In this document: one piece after another, positions 1 through 12,040 of the stretch
Numbering within the stretch: position 1 is the stretch's first letter
Layout of the letters: the number at the start of each line of letters is the position of its first letter
Source: Adiantum capillus-veneris
Taxonomy: Eukaryota; Streptophyta; Polypodiopsida; Polypodiales; Pteridaceae
DNA length: 64,000 nucleotides
Assembly (NCBI GenBank): GCA_014529385.2
Contig: CM043966.1
Location: 141,532,211 to 141,596,210, forward strand
Reading direction: 5' to 3'
Made by a program: the position numbers and the translations under genes
The notes under the pieces: model-generated
The model's database searches: none
Seen by the model: the letters and a program-made list of their open reading frames with translations, nothing else
Told to the model about the DNA's origin: nothing

Positions 1-1
1 A

Positions 2-2335
2 TCGCCTACAAACCCAACAAGCTCCAAGAAGTATCATCAATGTCACTCCCATGAGCACAGCTGTGACAATACCCACAATCTGTTCAGTAGATGTGGGTGG
101 GCTGGAATCAAGGGATAATAGTGGAGGAACACAAGCATCAGGTAGTGGCGGACCACATAATCCATCATTATCCAGGAAACAGCTTCTTGGCATGTTTTGA
201 AAAGTTGGTGTATTGGGCAAAGGTCCTGACAATGCATTGAAAGAAACATTGAACACAATGAGGCTCTTCAAGTTGGCGAAAGATGAAGGAATGCCCCCAT
301 AGAAATGATTGTGTTCTAGGTTTAGATATTCAAGTAGGGCCAGGTTACCAAGCTCTGCTGGAAACACACCTGTAAGCATATTAAAGCTTAAGTTGAGTGC
401 CATCTGGAGGCTCAGTAAGTTTCCAAGCTCGGGTGGAATCACACCTGATAAGTTGTTTCCTCCGAGCTGCAGCTCAGAAAGGCGAATAAGGTTGCTTAAG
501 CTTTTGGGGATTGTACCTGTAAGCTGGTTATCTGCAAGCAGCAGTTTGTTCATATGAGTGAGGCAGCCCAACCTTGTTGGCACTGACCCACTTAAAGCAT
601 TGCGGCTCAGATCAAGTTGGAGCAGCTGTGTGCAGTTGGCCAATTCTTCGGGGATACTTCCTTTAAGAAAATTAGAAGATAAATTTAGTATTGCTAGCTG
701 TTGCAGGCCCCCAAATATTTTATGTATCGCTCCTGTCAAATGGTTACCAGCAAGATTGAGAATCTGAAGTTTAGTGCAGTTCACCAGTTGTGGTGGAATG
801 CTTCCCTCGAACTGGTTTAAAGAAAGATCAAGCTCTGTGAGGCCCCAAAGACCGCTAAGCTCTACTGGGACAATGCCATGAAGTCTGTTTGCGTTCAAAT
901 AAAGCTTCACCAAAGAAACACAGCTTTGAACTCCTTCAGGGATCTGGCCAGACAGCTTATTGGACCAAAGATTGAGCCACGTCAGCTGATTATGCTTGCA
1001 GATATACTCTGGAATGGGGCCATTAAGGTTGTTCACTGATAAATCCAGCACGGAAAAGTTACTGTTGCTGCCAATTAAGGGGGGGATTATACCACTCAAG
1101 TTGTTCTCAAAAAGCTGTAGGTTCACCAGAGTCGTGGAGTCTTGGAGTCCCATTGGGATGGTGCCTGTGAGAGCATTGATAGACAGGTCTAATACATGCA
1201 ATTCGCTCAAATATTCAAAGCTTGGAGGTATCACTCCTGACAAATGATTCTCATAGAGATGAATTAGCTGCAGGTAATCCAGCCCGCCTAGCTCGTCAGG
1301 TATTTCGCCTGTGAGCCGATTGGTGGAAAAATCCATCTCAATTAGTGATGTACAATTCCCAAGCTCTTTTGGTATGTTGCCATTCAAATGGTTCCTGTAT
1401 AGAAAGAGACGTTCTAGCTTTTGAAGATTTCCAAGCTCACGAGGAATCATCCCAATCAATGAATTCTGATACAAGGCAAGCATTTTGAGGTTGCTGCAGT
1501 TGCCAAGCTCCGGAGGAATCTTCCCTGAGATCCCATTTCGCCACAGCACCAAATCCGTGAGGTTATGCATTGATCCCAGGATGGAGGGAATCTCGCCCTC
1601 TAAATTGTTTTGGGCCAAACCAAGCACTTGCAAGCTTCTACACTTGCTGATCTCAGGAGGAATGGCACCGGTGAGTTTGTTTTGACCGGCTCGGATAACC
1701 ATGAGATTTTTCAAATTGCTAACGGATGAGGGAAGTGGGCCTGTAAGATTGTTTGTGTAGAGCACTAATTGTTGCAGGGCCATAAGGTTGCCAAACTCTT
1801 TTGGAATAATGCCTGTGAGATAGTTGCCACAGAGCTGTAGTACTTGAAGATTTGTTAGATTTCCAAGCTCCGGGGGAATATCCCCGGTAATTTTATTATT
1901 GCAAAGGTCTAAGGTAGTGAGGTTGGATAGAGCGCTAAATTCGGCGGAGATTTCGCCATACAAGGCATTGTTCGAGAGATTCAGCTCTGTTAGCTGCATG
2001 CAGTTGAAAAGCTCTGGTGAGGTGTTTGACCACTTGTTTCTTGAAAGGCTGATTAGCTTCATAGTTGCTAAAGCGCTAATGGCCGTCGTGATATTCCCAG
2101 TTAAGTTCATAAATGAGAGAGTCAAGCCTGTGACCTTACCCTCACTACATGCCACACCCACCCATTCACATGGTGAAGGGTCAGAAGCATTCCAGCTTGC
2201 TAGATGATTGAGAGGATCTTCCAACTGGTTTTGGAACTCCAGTAGTTTGATAGCATCAGGTGACAATGCAGACAAGAAGGGGAGCAACACTAAGCAGGGC
2301 AACACTATCCATGTGGTTCTCAACATGATAGACAT
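2..2335 (-). CDS. LRR receptor-like kinase, ectodomain and membrane segment (partial, runs off left edge)
   Basis: The minus strand reads open for 778 codons from an ATG at 2335 to the window edge, with no stop or frameshift. An in-frame TAA lies about 60 nt upstream, and a second ATG at 2326 is also possible. The product starts with a hydrophobic signal peptide (about residues 1-25). Next come an LRR N-terminal cap with the motif CEWVGVAC, about 26 tandem 24-residue plant-type LRRs (consensus LxxLxLxxNxLxGxIPxELGNL), a C-terminal cap with GLCGPPLPDAC, and a membrane segment at about 753-775 followed by basic residues. The cytoplasmic Ser/Thr kinase is presumably beyond position 1. Repeat number and layout match the plant LRR-XI-type receptors of about 1100 residues such as Arabidopsis At1g17230 and At2g33170, which sit in the plasma membrane and sense extracellular ligands. 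The exact orthologue and ligand cannot be told from this part. Confidence 0.93.
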   Translation of the reverse strand, partial: MSIMLRTTWIVLPCLVLLPFLSALSPDAIKLLEFQNQLEDPLNHLASWNASDPSPCEWVGVACSEGKVTGLTLSFMNLTGNITTAISALATMKLISLSRNKWSNTSPELFNCMQLTELNLSNNALYGEISAEFSALSNLTTLDLCNNKITGDIPPELGNLTNLQVLQLCGNYLTGIIPKEFGNLMALQQLVLYTNNLTGPLPSSVSNLKNLMVIRAGQNKLTGAIPPEISKCRSLQVLGLAQNNLEGEIPSILGSMHNLTDLVLWRNGISGKIPPELGNCSNLKMLALYQNSLIGMIPRELGNLQKLERLFLYRNHLNGNIPKELGNCTSLIEMDFSTNRLTGEIPDELGGLDYLQLIHLYENHLSGVIPPSFEYLSELHVLDLSINALTGTIPMGLQDSTTLVNLQLFENNLSGIIPPLIGSNSNFSVLDLSVNNLNGPIPEYICKHNQLTWLNLWSNKLSGQIPEGVQSCVSLVKLYLNANRLHGIVPVELSGLWGLTELDLSLNQFEGSIPPQLVNCTKLQILNLAGNHLTGAIHKIFGGLQQLAILNLSSNFLKGSIPEELANCTQLLQLDLSRNALSGSVPTRLGCLTHMNKLLLADNQLTGTIPKSLSNLIRLSELQLGGNNLSGVIPPELGNLLSLQMALNLSFNMLTGVFPAELGNLALLEYLNLEHNHFYGGIPSSFANLKSLIVFNVSFNALSGPLPNTPTFQNMPRSCFLDNDGLCGPPLPDACVPPLLSLDSSPPTSTEQIVGIVTAVLMGVTLMILLGACWVCRR

Positions 2336-2391
2336 GCAACAGATGCCCTGCAATTCTTGGTCTATGGCATCGATGAAACCTGGACATCCAA

Positions 2392-2399
2392 TTTATATC
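2392..2399 (-). promoter_or_regulatory. Possible TATA box of the receptor kinase gene
   Basis: The minus strand reads GATATAAATT here, about 60 nt upstream of the ATG at 2335. It would give a very short 5' leader, so transcription may start further upstream. Sequence match only. Confidence 0.25.
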
Positions 2400-2550
2400 A
2401 TTGTTTGTGTAGCATTAGATGAGATGAAACCAGCGTAAGGAAGAGCAATGCATCTTTATGTACAACAGAAAATGTATGTGTTGTACAATCTTATCAAAAT
2501 GAAAGAAGGCAGGATAAATCAATGGGTGTATGTGCGTGTGCGTGCAAACG

Positions 2551-2738
2551 GTAGCTCCTCCAGCTAGTTCATTGGGAGATTTCCATGTTATGTGTGTTTG
2601 TGTTTGAGCTCGTGCAAACAGTAGCACCTCCAGCTAGTTCATTGGGAGATTTGCCATGTTATGTGTGTTTGTGTGCGTGTGTGAGCGCGCGCAAATGGTA
2701 GCTCCTCCAGCTCATTCATTGGGAGACTTGTCACATTA
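2551..2738. repeat. Tandem repeat (2.5 copies, 70-77 bp) upstream of the receptor gene
   Basis: The phrase GTAGCTCCTCCAGCT recurs at 2551, 2621 (GTAGCACC variant) and 2698. Each copy is followed by TCATTGGGAGA and, in the first two copies, a TG-rich stretch. It lies 215-400 bp upstream of the receptor kinase ATG, in its presumed promoter. Confidence 0.85.
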
Positions 2739-3080
2739 TACGGCATTCTAATTGATGCCACGGGCGTTCAACACACACAATTGAAAGTGATGGTCTGTGG
2801 AAATTGGGCAGGATTTTTTTCACATTGCTCACCTGAGGGAGAGAAGCACAAATTACTCGGAAGCAGACGCCTTCACATCTCGGTATGTATGGACATTTTG
2901 TGATGGTAGACTAGATGTCTTAGCAGGATCAAAAGTGCCATAGGAAAATTTGAACTGTGGCAAATATATGTGGATAGAACGGAGGGATGACAAGGAAAAC
3001 CTTATTGATGTTTTCTGGTTTCTCAACTTAGCCACCGACGCAACTGCATTAAATAGAACATCATCACAATCAGTGAAAGA

Positions 3081-3082
<2 letters not shown>

Positions 3083-3122
<40 letters not shown>
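3083..3122. repeat. (CT)n microsatellite
   Basis: About 20 uninterrupted CT units, with a further CT-rich patch up to about 3170. Confidence 0.97.
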
Positions 3123-3124
<2 letters not shown>

Positions 3125-3288
3125 TGTTCCTATGACGTGAAAAGCTTCTCTTCTCTTCTTCTCTCTCTCAGAGCGCTAATTCTCATATAGGTATGTATGG
3201 GAGCTGGGCTAACCTTGCATACCAAGCTGTTTGCCGGACTTTGATGAGCTCACACCAGTCCACTCTTTGTCGTGTACTTGATCCTGGC

Positions 3289-3290
<2 letters not shown>

Positions 3291-3336
<46 letters not shown>
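3291..3336. repeat. (GA)n microsatellite
   Basis: Twenty-three uninterrupted GA units. On the minus strand this is a CT tract, as is common in plant 5' leaders. Confidence 0.97.
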
Positions 3337-3337
<1 letters not shown>

Positions 3338-3578
3338 GCTAGTGCTTAAGAATGCAGCTTGTTGAGGGGTGCAGGTGCCTTGAAGGCAGGCGGATGGGCG
3401 AAAAAGATGGGGTGATTCGGGGGGCCTTTGTAGCAAGAGACAAGGAGAGAGATGCGCGGAAACAGGAAAAAGAGAGTAACGGAAAACGGGCCCTATTTAA
3501 CGGGGGCATCTCTCAGTGCTTGAGCTGCTAATGTGCGGCGCTGCTGCTGCATAGAGCCTTAGAGAGAGAAGTTTTGGG

Positions 3579-3586
3579 CTCTCTCT

Positions 3587-3619
<33 letters not shown>
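3579..3619. repeat. (CT)n-(GA)n self-complementary microsatellite
   Basis: A short CT run is directly followed by a GA run of about 30 nt, so the two halves can pair as a hairpin. Confidence 0.9.
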
Positions 3620-3621
<2 letters not shown>

Positions 3622-3793
3622 CGTCTGCTTTGGCAAGAGGAGGAGGTAGTGCTGGCCCCTCCTTTTTAAGTAATTTCCCTCCACAATTGGATTGCGAGAT
3701 GGGCACCAAGCAGGTCCCAGCACGGAAGGGACCCAAATGCGTAGCTCGCTTTTCTCTGCACAGCGCATCTCATGAGCAGCAGAGAAATCTCAA

Positions 3794-3853
<60 letters not shown>
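3794..3853. repeat. (CT)n-(CA)n compound microsatellite
   Basis: About 8 CT units pass directly into about 22 CA units. Confidence 0.97.
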
Positions 3854-3855
<2 letters not shown>

Positions 3856-4621
3856 CCCTCTCGAAAAGCAAGCTTAATCTTACGTTAGGCCGGCATCACC
3901 ACAGAAGTGGGCGATTAAGATAATTTGCAATAGTGTGTATAATAGAAAATAGAAAAATAGAACACCCACATCATGTGTGTGCGCGAAGATCCTGCGTTTG
4001 CAAATGCCATTCCTCCAAGAGATGACATCTTCATACTTTCTATATCTCACTTTGCTTTTGGCCCTTTTTGTTTTTGACCAGCTATTTAATCTTTGAACTT
4101 GCTCCCATCGGAAAGGGATGTGTTTTCTTGTCTTAGGAACATAGTTAACATAGTTACCTAAGTTTGGCAAAGTATAGAAAAAGGAGGGGGTGAGCATGAT
4201 TGGTGGTGGGCAATAAAGTTTAGCCCCTTTGGGCTTGAAGCCCCCACACACGGAACACCCAATTCGTATATAAAGCCAGATGGTCCAATTGCATGATTTG
4301 CATTCTCCATTAAGATGATGACTATTAGGAAAGGCATGGACAGATTTATTCGATGTGTTCTCAAGCTCGAGAGCATAAATCATCCTCCACCTCTCAAAGT
4401 GCATTGGGTGCACTAACCTCATATGTCTTATTATAAAAATGTGTGAATTGTGCTCATAGAATTCCCTTTCCTTTCCTTCTCCGAAACCAATGAGCGCAAG
4501 TGCATTTGGCATGTATGCGTGTTGCATCTAGATTACACACTTTATATTTGTTGGGAGAGAATTTTCATCAATTCTTTCTTTAAAAAAATTATTTGCCTTT
4601 TTTTTTTTGTTTTGGAAGGGA

Positions 4622-4645
4622 GGGGGGGGGGGGGGGGGGGGGGGG
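4622..4645. repeat. Poly-G tract (about 24 G)
   Basis: An uninterrupted G run that could form a G-quadruplex on the plus strand. Its length may also reflect sequencing or assembly error. Confidence 0.9.
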
Positions 4646-6384
4646 TAGACGATACATCCTTTGCAACGTATGGTTCCCATTTTGTTTGTGGTCGAAAAAA
4701 GACACTCCGTTGCTTTAGCCTTCTATAAATGTCTATGCACGGAAAAGGGTTTCTTTGGATAACATCATCTTGACATCGAAGAGTGACTGGCGCTCGGCAT
4801 TATCATAAGGAATTAATTTGGGAGTTCGCTTTCAAATCCTTCGGTGATGCGGGTGGAAGGGAGATCTCATAAGAGCATAAACTACATGTGACCTATGTAA
4901 AGTGTAGGACACTTAGCAAAATAAGGCTAGGATATTTAAGCAAACAGAGCTTAAAGGACATGTCCTTTGATAAAAGAAGTGTATAAAACTAAAAAGACTC
5001 AGAGAATCGAACACTTGGTGGATTGGAGACATTTGTTAGCTATACATGGGACAATTATAGAATTCGAGATGCATGATTTTGATGGAGAATGGTTTCATTA
5101 AGAACTAATAAGGTGGGGTCTTGGCAATGGCAAATCTTGAAAGCCCAACTTTTTAAATTGGAAGGTAAAGGAGAAAGCAAGATGTGGAGAGGTTTGTGTT
5201 TATATTTTCTTTGGATGTACTTTGTAATAATTGAAGGTAAAAGAATGGATATCAAGTGCCAACATTGTCCATGAGGGGGACGTTGGATTTGGAAAAATTA
5301 TAGATCAAGATTAGAGGATGACTATAGAGAGGGGGGTATATATTTTCTCTATTTATTATTAGGAGAGTGGTTGTTGCTAGAATTATCATCATCATCTTCA
5401 CCACTTGTTGGGATATCACAACAATGGCATGGTTGTCTCTTTCCTCCATTTTTAACTTCTAAATATAAATGGCTCATAATGTCCAAGATAATGGAATTAA
5501 GGAATGATATGTTGTCATTGATACTAGGTGATGCTAAGTCTTTAGAATAAGGACCACCTTTGCAAAAGCTTCAGAATCATAAGGATTCCTTGAACTCACA
5601 ATTCATGGCTTTGCATGAATTAACATAGCCCCTATCTAGGCTAAAAGGTACTCAATCAACTTTTAGGGCTTATACAAGGTAAAATATTCATTGATTAGCA
5701 TTTGCTTCCATAGCAACTGCGCACACCTGCACAACTCGTGCGTCACACAGGCACTTCTTTTATATGCTTGCACTCGCACATGTGAACATGGAACATAGAC
5801 ATATACACAACAACTAGGGCTTGAGTCTTTTAAGTCCATGCACCCTCCAAAATCTAGAAAATAGATAGACCATCTCAATGATAAGTTCATCTAGAATTGT
5901 TTAGGACAAATAGCACTCACACTCAAAAAGTTGGCCACATACAAGAGCATATAATCTATCACTACATCAAGGGAAATAAATTCTATCTTGAAAAAGTAAA
6001 TTCCTCTACGATTTTCCCCATTGAAAAAGTTTTGGGCAAAAAATATTTTCTTCTTTTGTCCAAGCTTGCATGTATGTATGCCTTGACCATTCAAGTTTCC
6101 CCTTTGGGAAGAGTTGTATTTATGCTCACCTTTGATTCAACCCGTGTAGGAATCCCCTCCTACCATTAGTTGCATTCTTGCTCAATTTTGATGTGATTAT
6201 TAAAATCCATTCATCAGGCCACTAGAAACTACATTGAAATTGTTAAGAAAATGGTTGGATAGAGTGATGGGTAGACGATCGCAGTTGGGGAAAGGGCCAT
6301 ACAACTCTATAGGTATGGTGCACACAATTACATTCAAAAAATATATCAATTGTATATCTATGTTGTCTATAGCCCGCACACACA

Positions 6385-6387
<3 letters not shown>

Positions 6388-6431
<44 letters not shown>
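6388..6431. repeat. (GA)n microsatellite
   Basis: About 22 GA units. Confidence 0.97.
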
Positions 6432-6433
<2 letters not shown>

Positions 6434-6719
6434 GTGTCAAAATCTAGCTTGATGATGGTCTAAATGACACATGCTTGTTTGCTTAATCTCACACTCATGG
6501 GAATTATGAGACACATATCCACATGAAGGACAATGTGTTAAGGCTTTGGTACATTGCATACGAGATGTGGACAATTACAACACCAAATTAAAAAGGGCAC
6601 ATAAGGAATAAGAATAAGAATGTCATAGTGCTTGGACATATATGCTCTTTCACCATCACATGTTATAATAAGCTTTCCAATCAAGAATAGTGTTACATAA
6701 AGCATAAATGTTTGTGAGG

Positions 6720-6850
6720 TTGCTCCAAGGTACATGATATAGTTTAAGGCTAGCTTATCCTCTTGATATCTTTACAAAAGGAAAAAAATAATTGGTTTGC
6801 TGCAAGATACATTAGATATTTTAAGGCGAGCTTATCCTCTTCATATCTTT
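6720..6850. repeat. Degenerate tandem duplication, about 78 bp unit
   Basis: A segment containing TTTAAGGC and then AGCTTATCCTCTTGATATCTTT (first copy 6720-6773) recurs with several changes at 6798-6850. Confidence 0.8.
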
Positions 6851-8802
6851 TTGGAAGAAATGGCCAATAAATTTACATAATGTATCATGCCTATAGCTAC
6901 ATTAATTCTGATATGCAAAGAACTTGTAGTGCAAGGGAACTCAATCTGGAAACCTCATTTAGGGAATTCATTCTAGAAACCTCTTTTTTGTATGTGCTAG
7001 CCACATTCGAGCATGTGTTTCAAGGTCGCTGGCATGCTCAAGAGCATGGCATACACAAGCTCCCACCCATCCTCTTGAAAACAAGACCTTCACAATCTCT
7101 TATACTTTGAGTGTGCTTACATTGCTTGGATTCATTTCACACTTTTTACGATTTTCTTACCTAAGTGAGTTTCTATTCTTATAGCCTGGTGGCTACAACA
7201 CCAAGGCTTCTCTCTCTCGTCTACAGTTGGTGGCCCATGATGATGAGATCACACATTTGTCTCGTCAATATGATAGTTTTTCCAACTTTGGCCATGTTTG
7301 GTATTTGGTTGATTTTTCATTTTCATGAATTAGCGAGCAGTATTTTGGGTGTATTTTGGGTAGTTCCACTATGAAGGCCATTTTCATCATTCTTGCAAAG
7401 TGCATTTTCGGCACCACCAACACAATACCCTTGTAACTAAATATATTAGCACATAGTTTCCTTCTTAACTCTTAATGCGGATGTCACACTATTAGCGCCG
7501 CGACGAACATCTATAACATAGCTATTTGGCACTAACATACAAATATGTCAATACTCAAGGAAGTGACTTAAATGGGCCATAGAGACACATCGAGTTTGTT
7601 AGACATAACGGAGTGAACTTATGTAGATAGATGCACAAGAGCATCCATGAATCAACAATTAACAATCAGTCTTATTAGGCAATCTTCACGCCAACTAATC
7701 ACTTGATAATTTCTCAGCTAAACGAATTGAAAATAATACGTAACTTGGAGACTATAGGAAAGGGCTAATAGAACACATCTGGATTGTATAATCCCATTTT
7801 TGAGATGTACATGGATTGTGATTCATTGAATTGGAGGTCAACAAAAAGTGTATAGAAGTGGTATACAATACTTTCTAAGATCTAAGAATAAATATTATTA
7901 AAAGAACAATTAGGGCTCACAAAGCGTAGTGCGTACTTTCACCAAACTGATAGTGAATACACTCAAACGATGGATGAAGAGTAGAGAAACTTAACCTAAC
8001 TTGACTTGGATTATCAGATCGCAGAATATATTGGCTACAAAGTAGTGCCACTCTCTTCTCTATTCACAAATACAAGAGTTGTCTTCAAATTTATTGAAAA
8101 GTGACTTTTATATTGAGGACTTCTAAAAATGATCTTCAAAAGGTAAGTTTCCATGGGCAATATACATTTACATAAAAAGTGGGTAAGACAATTTCACTTA
8201 CATCATAATCTGTAAACTTTATGTATATTTACAGGAGAATAGGATTACAAATGAGGACTTTAGCAAAAAAGGCTAGATGGAATATCCATAGTCGGCATTT
8301 CCAAACACTCCCACCTTCCTGAGTCGTGTTGTCTCTTGACACAACTATGTGCAGGCTGGTCTTTGGGTTGGTCGTCTTTGGGTGAAGAGCTTCAAAACTC
8401 CTTTTTAGTTGATGGAAATCCCCTCTTCCTTATGTGATTTCTACCTTGATGTGTTCTGGTTGGTCCAAACATTGTTTGTCGTCAAGGAATCATATAAGGA
8501 ACATTCAAAACTAGCCACAAAGTAAGTGAATGAAATCCGCTTTTTGCATCATGGATGAACATAACTTGACCATAAGAAAAATTAAATATAACGAGTGCAA
8601 TTTCAATCCAAACTTGAACAAAATTTACCAGTGGACTTATACTGGCCCTATGGACAAGTGGACAAACTAGAAGATGAAAATGGACTTGGGGTACATGGAT
8701 CACGATCGAGTTTTTTATGGAAAAATTCATTTTTGATGATATGACTTGGCTCATAATGAGTAGTAGATCATTTGGCATGATCTTTTGGGATTGTGAATCA
8801 AA

Positions 8803-8922
8803 GGTTAGGATTCTAAGTGAGATTTTATAATTTTCAGAGCTTTAAGTCAAGATTGGGCTATTGGTTAGGATTCTAGGTGAGATTTTACAATTTTTAGAGC
8901 TTTAAGTCAAGATTGGGCTTGG
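8803..8922. repeat. Tandem duplication, 60 bp unit
   Basis: GGTTAGGATTCTAAGTGAG and the following 40 bases, ending in AGTCAAGATTGGGCT, are repeated at 8863 with few changes. Confidence 0.9.
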
Positions 8923-10183
8923 GATTTTTGGTTTCAAAACATGAAAAGATCATAGGATTGGATTGTCTTGACACTCAAATCAGGGATGTGATGTTAGATT
9001 TTGAAAAGGTCGAGGAACATGGATCACGAAAAGCGCTCTTGGTATACACTCTTCTTGGAGTTGAGCACTTGGATTTCGAATACCTATTCATACAAGATGA
9101 GTGCCTTGGAGAAACAAAGGAAGAACGGCTAATGCAACTGCCAATTATAGGACACTCTACATGCATACAATAAAATTTTCAAGAAAAGCATTCAATGCAA
9201 GAATGAAGTTGATGGGTGCTTCAAACAATAAATATAGCACATGCGACGTCTCAATAGCTTTCACTTTTCCGCGAAGGATTTTTGATGTAGAAGGTTCTTC
9301 ACTCATATCTCACTATGCTCAATGCTTAAGTGTCTTTTGGAAAATTTTCCTTCAATTCACCAGACTTAAATTACATAGAATTCGACTCTTATGCTCACCT
9401 ATACTAGTATATGCTCAACTCTTTTAGCTCGACTAGTACCTAAAATAGCTAAGAATCTTAGACCACAAAAATTATTACTTGAATCTTTGAGACTAATGCT
9501 TTGCTCATGTTTTGGATTAGCTACGTGAATCTCACTATGCCAAAGGATGTTTTCTGCATCCCAATGATGATTCAAACTCTCACACTTACCACAAATATGT
9601 CATCCAAAACTTGTAAGTTTGGATACTCAAAAAGAGGGTTGTTGTTGAGAGGTTTCCTTTGCTATATCTCTTTGACTATTTGTGAATCTTCCACGTGCCT
9701 GATAGCCTTGTCTTTCTCAAATTCTGAAAACTGCATTGTCTGCTTTCTTCTACAAGTAGGCTGTTGTATAGGAGTCTTTGATAATAGTGTAGGTCATGTT
9801 GTATGTTGTTTGTTTATTTGGCTTAGCTCGTGAGAGGATTTTGAACCCATATATTTGTGTGACTTTGATAGAACCTTGTGCTTCAAGTAGCTTGAAGGGA
9901 ACAATACTTTGTCAATTTTTAATATACGATAATCGCGCTTATCTTGGTGAACAGGGGAAGAAGGCCCTAGGCGGCTGGAGTCGGTGACCCAACTTCCAGA
10001 AACCCGATCCTGCACTGTTGAAGTGAACACCCCTTTGGAAGCTGCAAGGAGGCATCTTGAGTTTGCTCCTTGAAGAGGTTGGAGTGGAACTGGTGAACGC
10101 TATCTAGGGGGCTTGCGAGCTCGAAACAGCAAGCAAAAGGCACTAGAAGTATCAAGCTTTGAGACTCCTGCAAAACTGGAAAT

Positions 10184-10410
10184 TGTTACCATATACATGT
10201 GGTAGTGATGTGTGTGAACACACTAGGACCGCCGGGGCATTTTTTCCCTCTTTAGGAGGTTTTTTCCCCCGTGCATTGTATACACTCCCATCACTCTAGG
10301 GCTATCTATCTTTCCATTGCACACTAAGTAATACTCTCTCTATCGTGTGCCTTGAGCTTCCTTCGTCTTCTCCAACCTGTGTGTGTTTCTCTGCAACCCT
10401 AATTCCAACA
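10184..10410 (+). repeat. Copia 5' LTR (left copy)
   Basis: 227 bp with TG...CA ends, same length as the facing LTR at 14280-14506 and about 97% identical by eye. Transcription from it would run rightward into the inverted centre. Confidence 0.92.
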
Positions 10411-10425
10411 ATTGATATCAGAGCA
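10411..10425 (+). other. Primer-binding site (initiator Met tRNA type)
   Basis: ATTGATATCAGAGCAG directly follows the LTR. It matches the usual copia site TGGTATCAGAGC except for one G to A change; the facing copy has the canonical form. Confidence 0.85.
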
Positions 10426-10772
10426 GGTTGCGTCCTCCCGGGCTTAGTCGCCAGCTGCTCCAGTACATGCCTACTCACTTTCTCCGATTTCAGTGAGCTT
10501 TGGCAAGCGTTCGTAGGTCGACAAATACTTCGGAAAAGCTCTTAGAGCTTTGTCTGCTCAGATTTTCGATTTGGGCTCATTTCGGCCTCCGTTTCCACTA
10601 CTGGCATATTGCACAGGCTATTTCGTCATTTTGTGCAGAATTTCTGTCAGTGTCGTTTTCTGCATAACAGGTGCCTTATAGTCTTCTACGGTTTTGTGCT
10701 ATATAGCACGTGTTGTTCCCGCTCCGTTTCTCCTATTTTCGGGCAATTTTCACATCAGGTGCAGTATTTACC

Positions 10773-12037
10773 ATGGCTGACAACAACAACACAGATGTGT
10801 TCAAGATGTTTGCTGCTGAGGACAGGTTGGATGGGGACAAATACCCTATGTGGGATTATATGATGCAACATGTTCTTGTGTCAAAGGGCGTCTGGAACAT
10901 TGTGCAGGGCATTGATGTACGTCCTAGTTCTGAGGATGTAGGCGATGTTGAGGATGTTGCAGGTCTTGCTGCAAGGATTGCTGCTGTTAGAATTGTTTTG
11001 CCTATGGTAGAACAAGCTCGTTGGGATGTTAAGGATGCACAGGCTCACGCATTGATTGCGTTGTCTGTGAAGCGCACCATTGTTCCTCACATCCGTTCAG
11101 CAAAATCTGCAAAACAGGCTTGTGATATTTTGGCTGGTCTTTATGCAAGTCACAATGAGGCTAAAATTGCTGTGCTGCGTAAAGAGCTGGAGTCGAAGAT
11201 TATGCATGAGGAAGATGATATGGACACTTTCCTTGCTAGTGTCAAGGATATCAATGAGCAACTTATTTTTGCAAGTGACGTCATTTCAGACAGTTCCCTT
11301 GTGCAGACTATTCTTGATGCCTTACCAGATTCCTACAAGACTTTTGCTAGTACTTGGAGACTGATGACCCAAGGAAATCCTGAAGTTGTCAAGTTTGATG
11401 CATTATGCACATTGCTGTTGCAAGAGTCACTTTCTAGAAAAAACAGGACTAGGCAGCGTGCAGTTGAACAGGCTTTTATTGCTTCTCAAAGAAAGGGTGG
11501 TAACAGTAATGCAGCCACTTCTTATGGTTCTGCTACGAGTGGCAACAATTATGTTCCTAATGCTTCTGCTGTGGCAGCACTTCGTCCGGCAATTCTAGTG
11601 ATAAGGACAAAAAGAAGATGCGTTGCCATTATTGTAAAGCTAATGATCACTTGATCAAGTCGTGTCCTAAGTTGAAGGCCAAAGAGGCTAAGAAGAAAGA
11701 GGGTGGTTGCACTGCAAATGCTGGTTCCACTACAAATGCAGCCATTGTTGAATCTTCTGTGAAAGGAGACTGTGATGTTGATGTTGATGCAGAATGGGCT
11801 TTTAGCGCAGAGTGCACTTACAATCCTGCTGTCCATGATGCATGCTTGTCAGTTGCTGTAGATTCACATGTGTGGTATTTTGACAGTGGTGCTACAAAGC
11901 ACATTACCTCACATCGTGAATTGTTTACCTCTCTCGAGTCTGTCCCTCATGGGAATTCAGTCACTTGTGCCAACAATGCCTCTTATCCAGTTCGGGGTGT
12001 TGGAAAGATTGTGCTTACTGCTGCAAATGGCAGTTCC
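10773..12037 (+). pseudogene. Copia gag-protease, frameshifted and truncated (left copy)
   Basis: The frame opens at ATG 10773 (product starts MADNNNTDVF). It covers a copia Gag of the UBN2 kind, with the typical N-terminal phrase YPMWDYMMQHVL. Compared with the facing copy there is a 2-nt insertion near 11567. After it the frame resumes with a CX2CX4HX4C zinc knuckle (CHYCKANDHLIKSC, from about 11620) and the aspartic protease motif FDSGATKHIT (about 11878). Coding similarity ends at about 12037, at the inversion junction. Gag packages the RNA and the protease matures the polyprotein, but this copy cannot make a full product. Confidence 0.9.
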
Positions 12038-12040
12038 GTC

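Larger units (their letters stand above)
3860..10183. other. AT-rich interval with no recognisable gene
   Basis: Over 6 kb read on both strands shows only short ORFs without motifs I recognise. It holds the small repeats listed separately. The last 250 bases (about 9930-10183) are more GC-rich and end exactly where a copia LTR begins. Ancient transposon remnants are likely but I cannot assign them. Confidence 0.6.
10184..12037 (+). mobile_element. Ty1/copia element, 5' half (LTR-gag-protease), left arm of an inverted pair
   Basis: The element starts with a 227-bp LTR (TGTTACC...TTCCAACA), followed by a primer-binding site and a gag-protease reading frame. It stops within the sequence after the protease, at about 12037. 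Past that point the plus strand is the antisense of the facing copy's integrase. There is no integrase, reverse transcriptase or 3' LTR. A 2-nt insertion near 11567 breaks gag. By eye it is about 95% identical to the facing copy at 12655-14506. Confidence 0.93.

Noticed and set aside
309-2207. Several Ser/Leu-rich plus-strand ORFs
   Set aside because: Antisense shadows of the LRR repeats of the receptor kinase.
3880-4527. 215-codon ORF on the minus strand
   Set aside because: No domain, signal or codon pattern recognised, AT-rich with an aromatic-rich composition typical of chance frames; its end overlaps a region next to a CA microsatellite.
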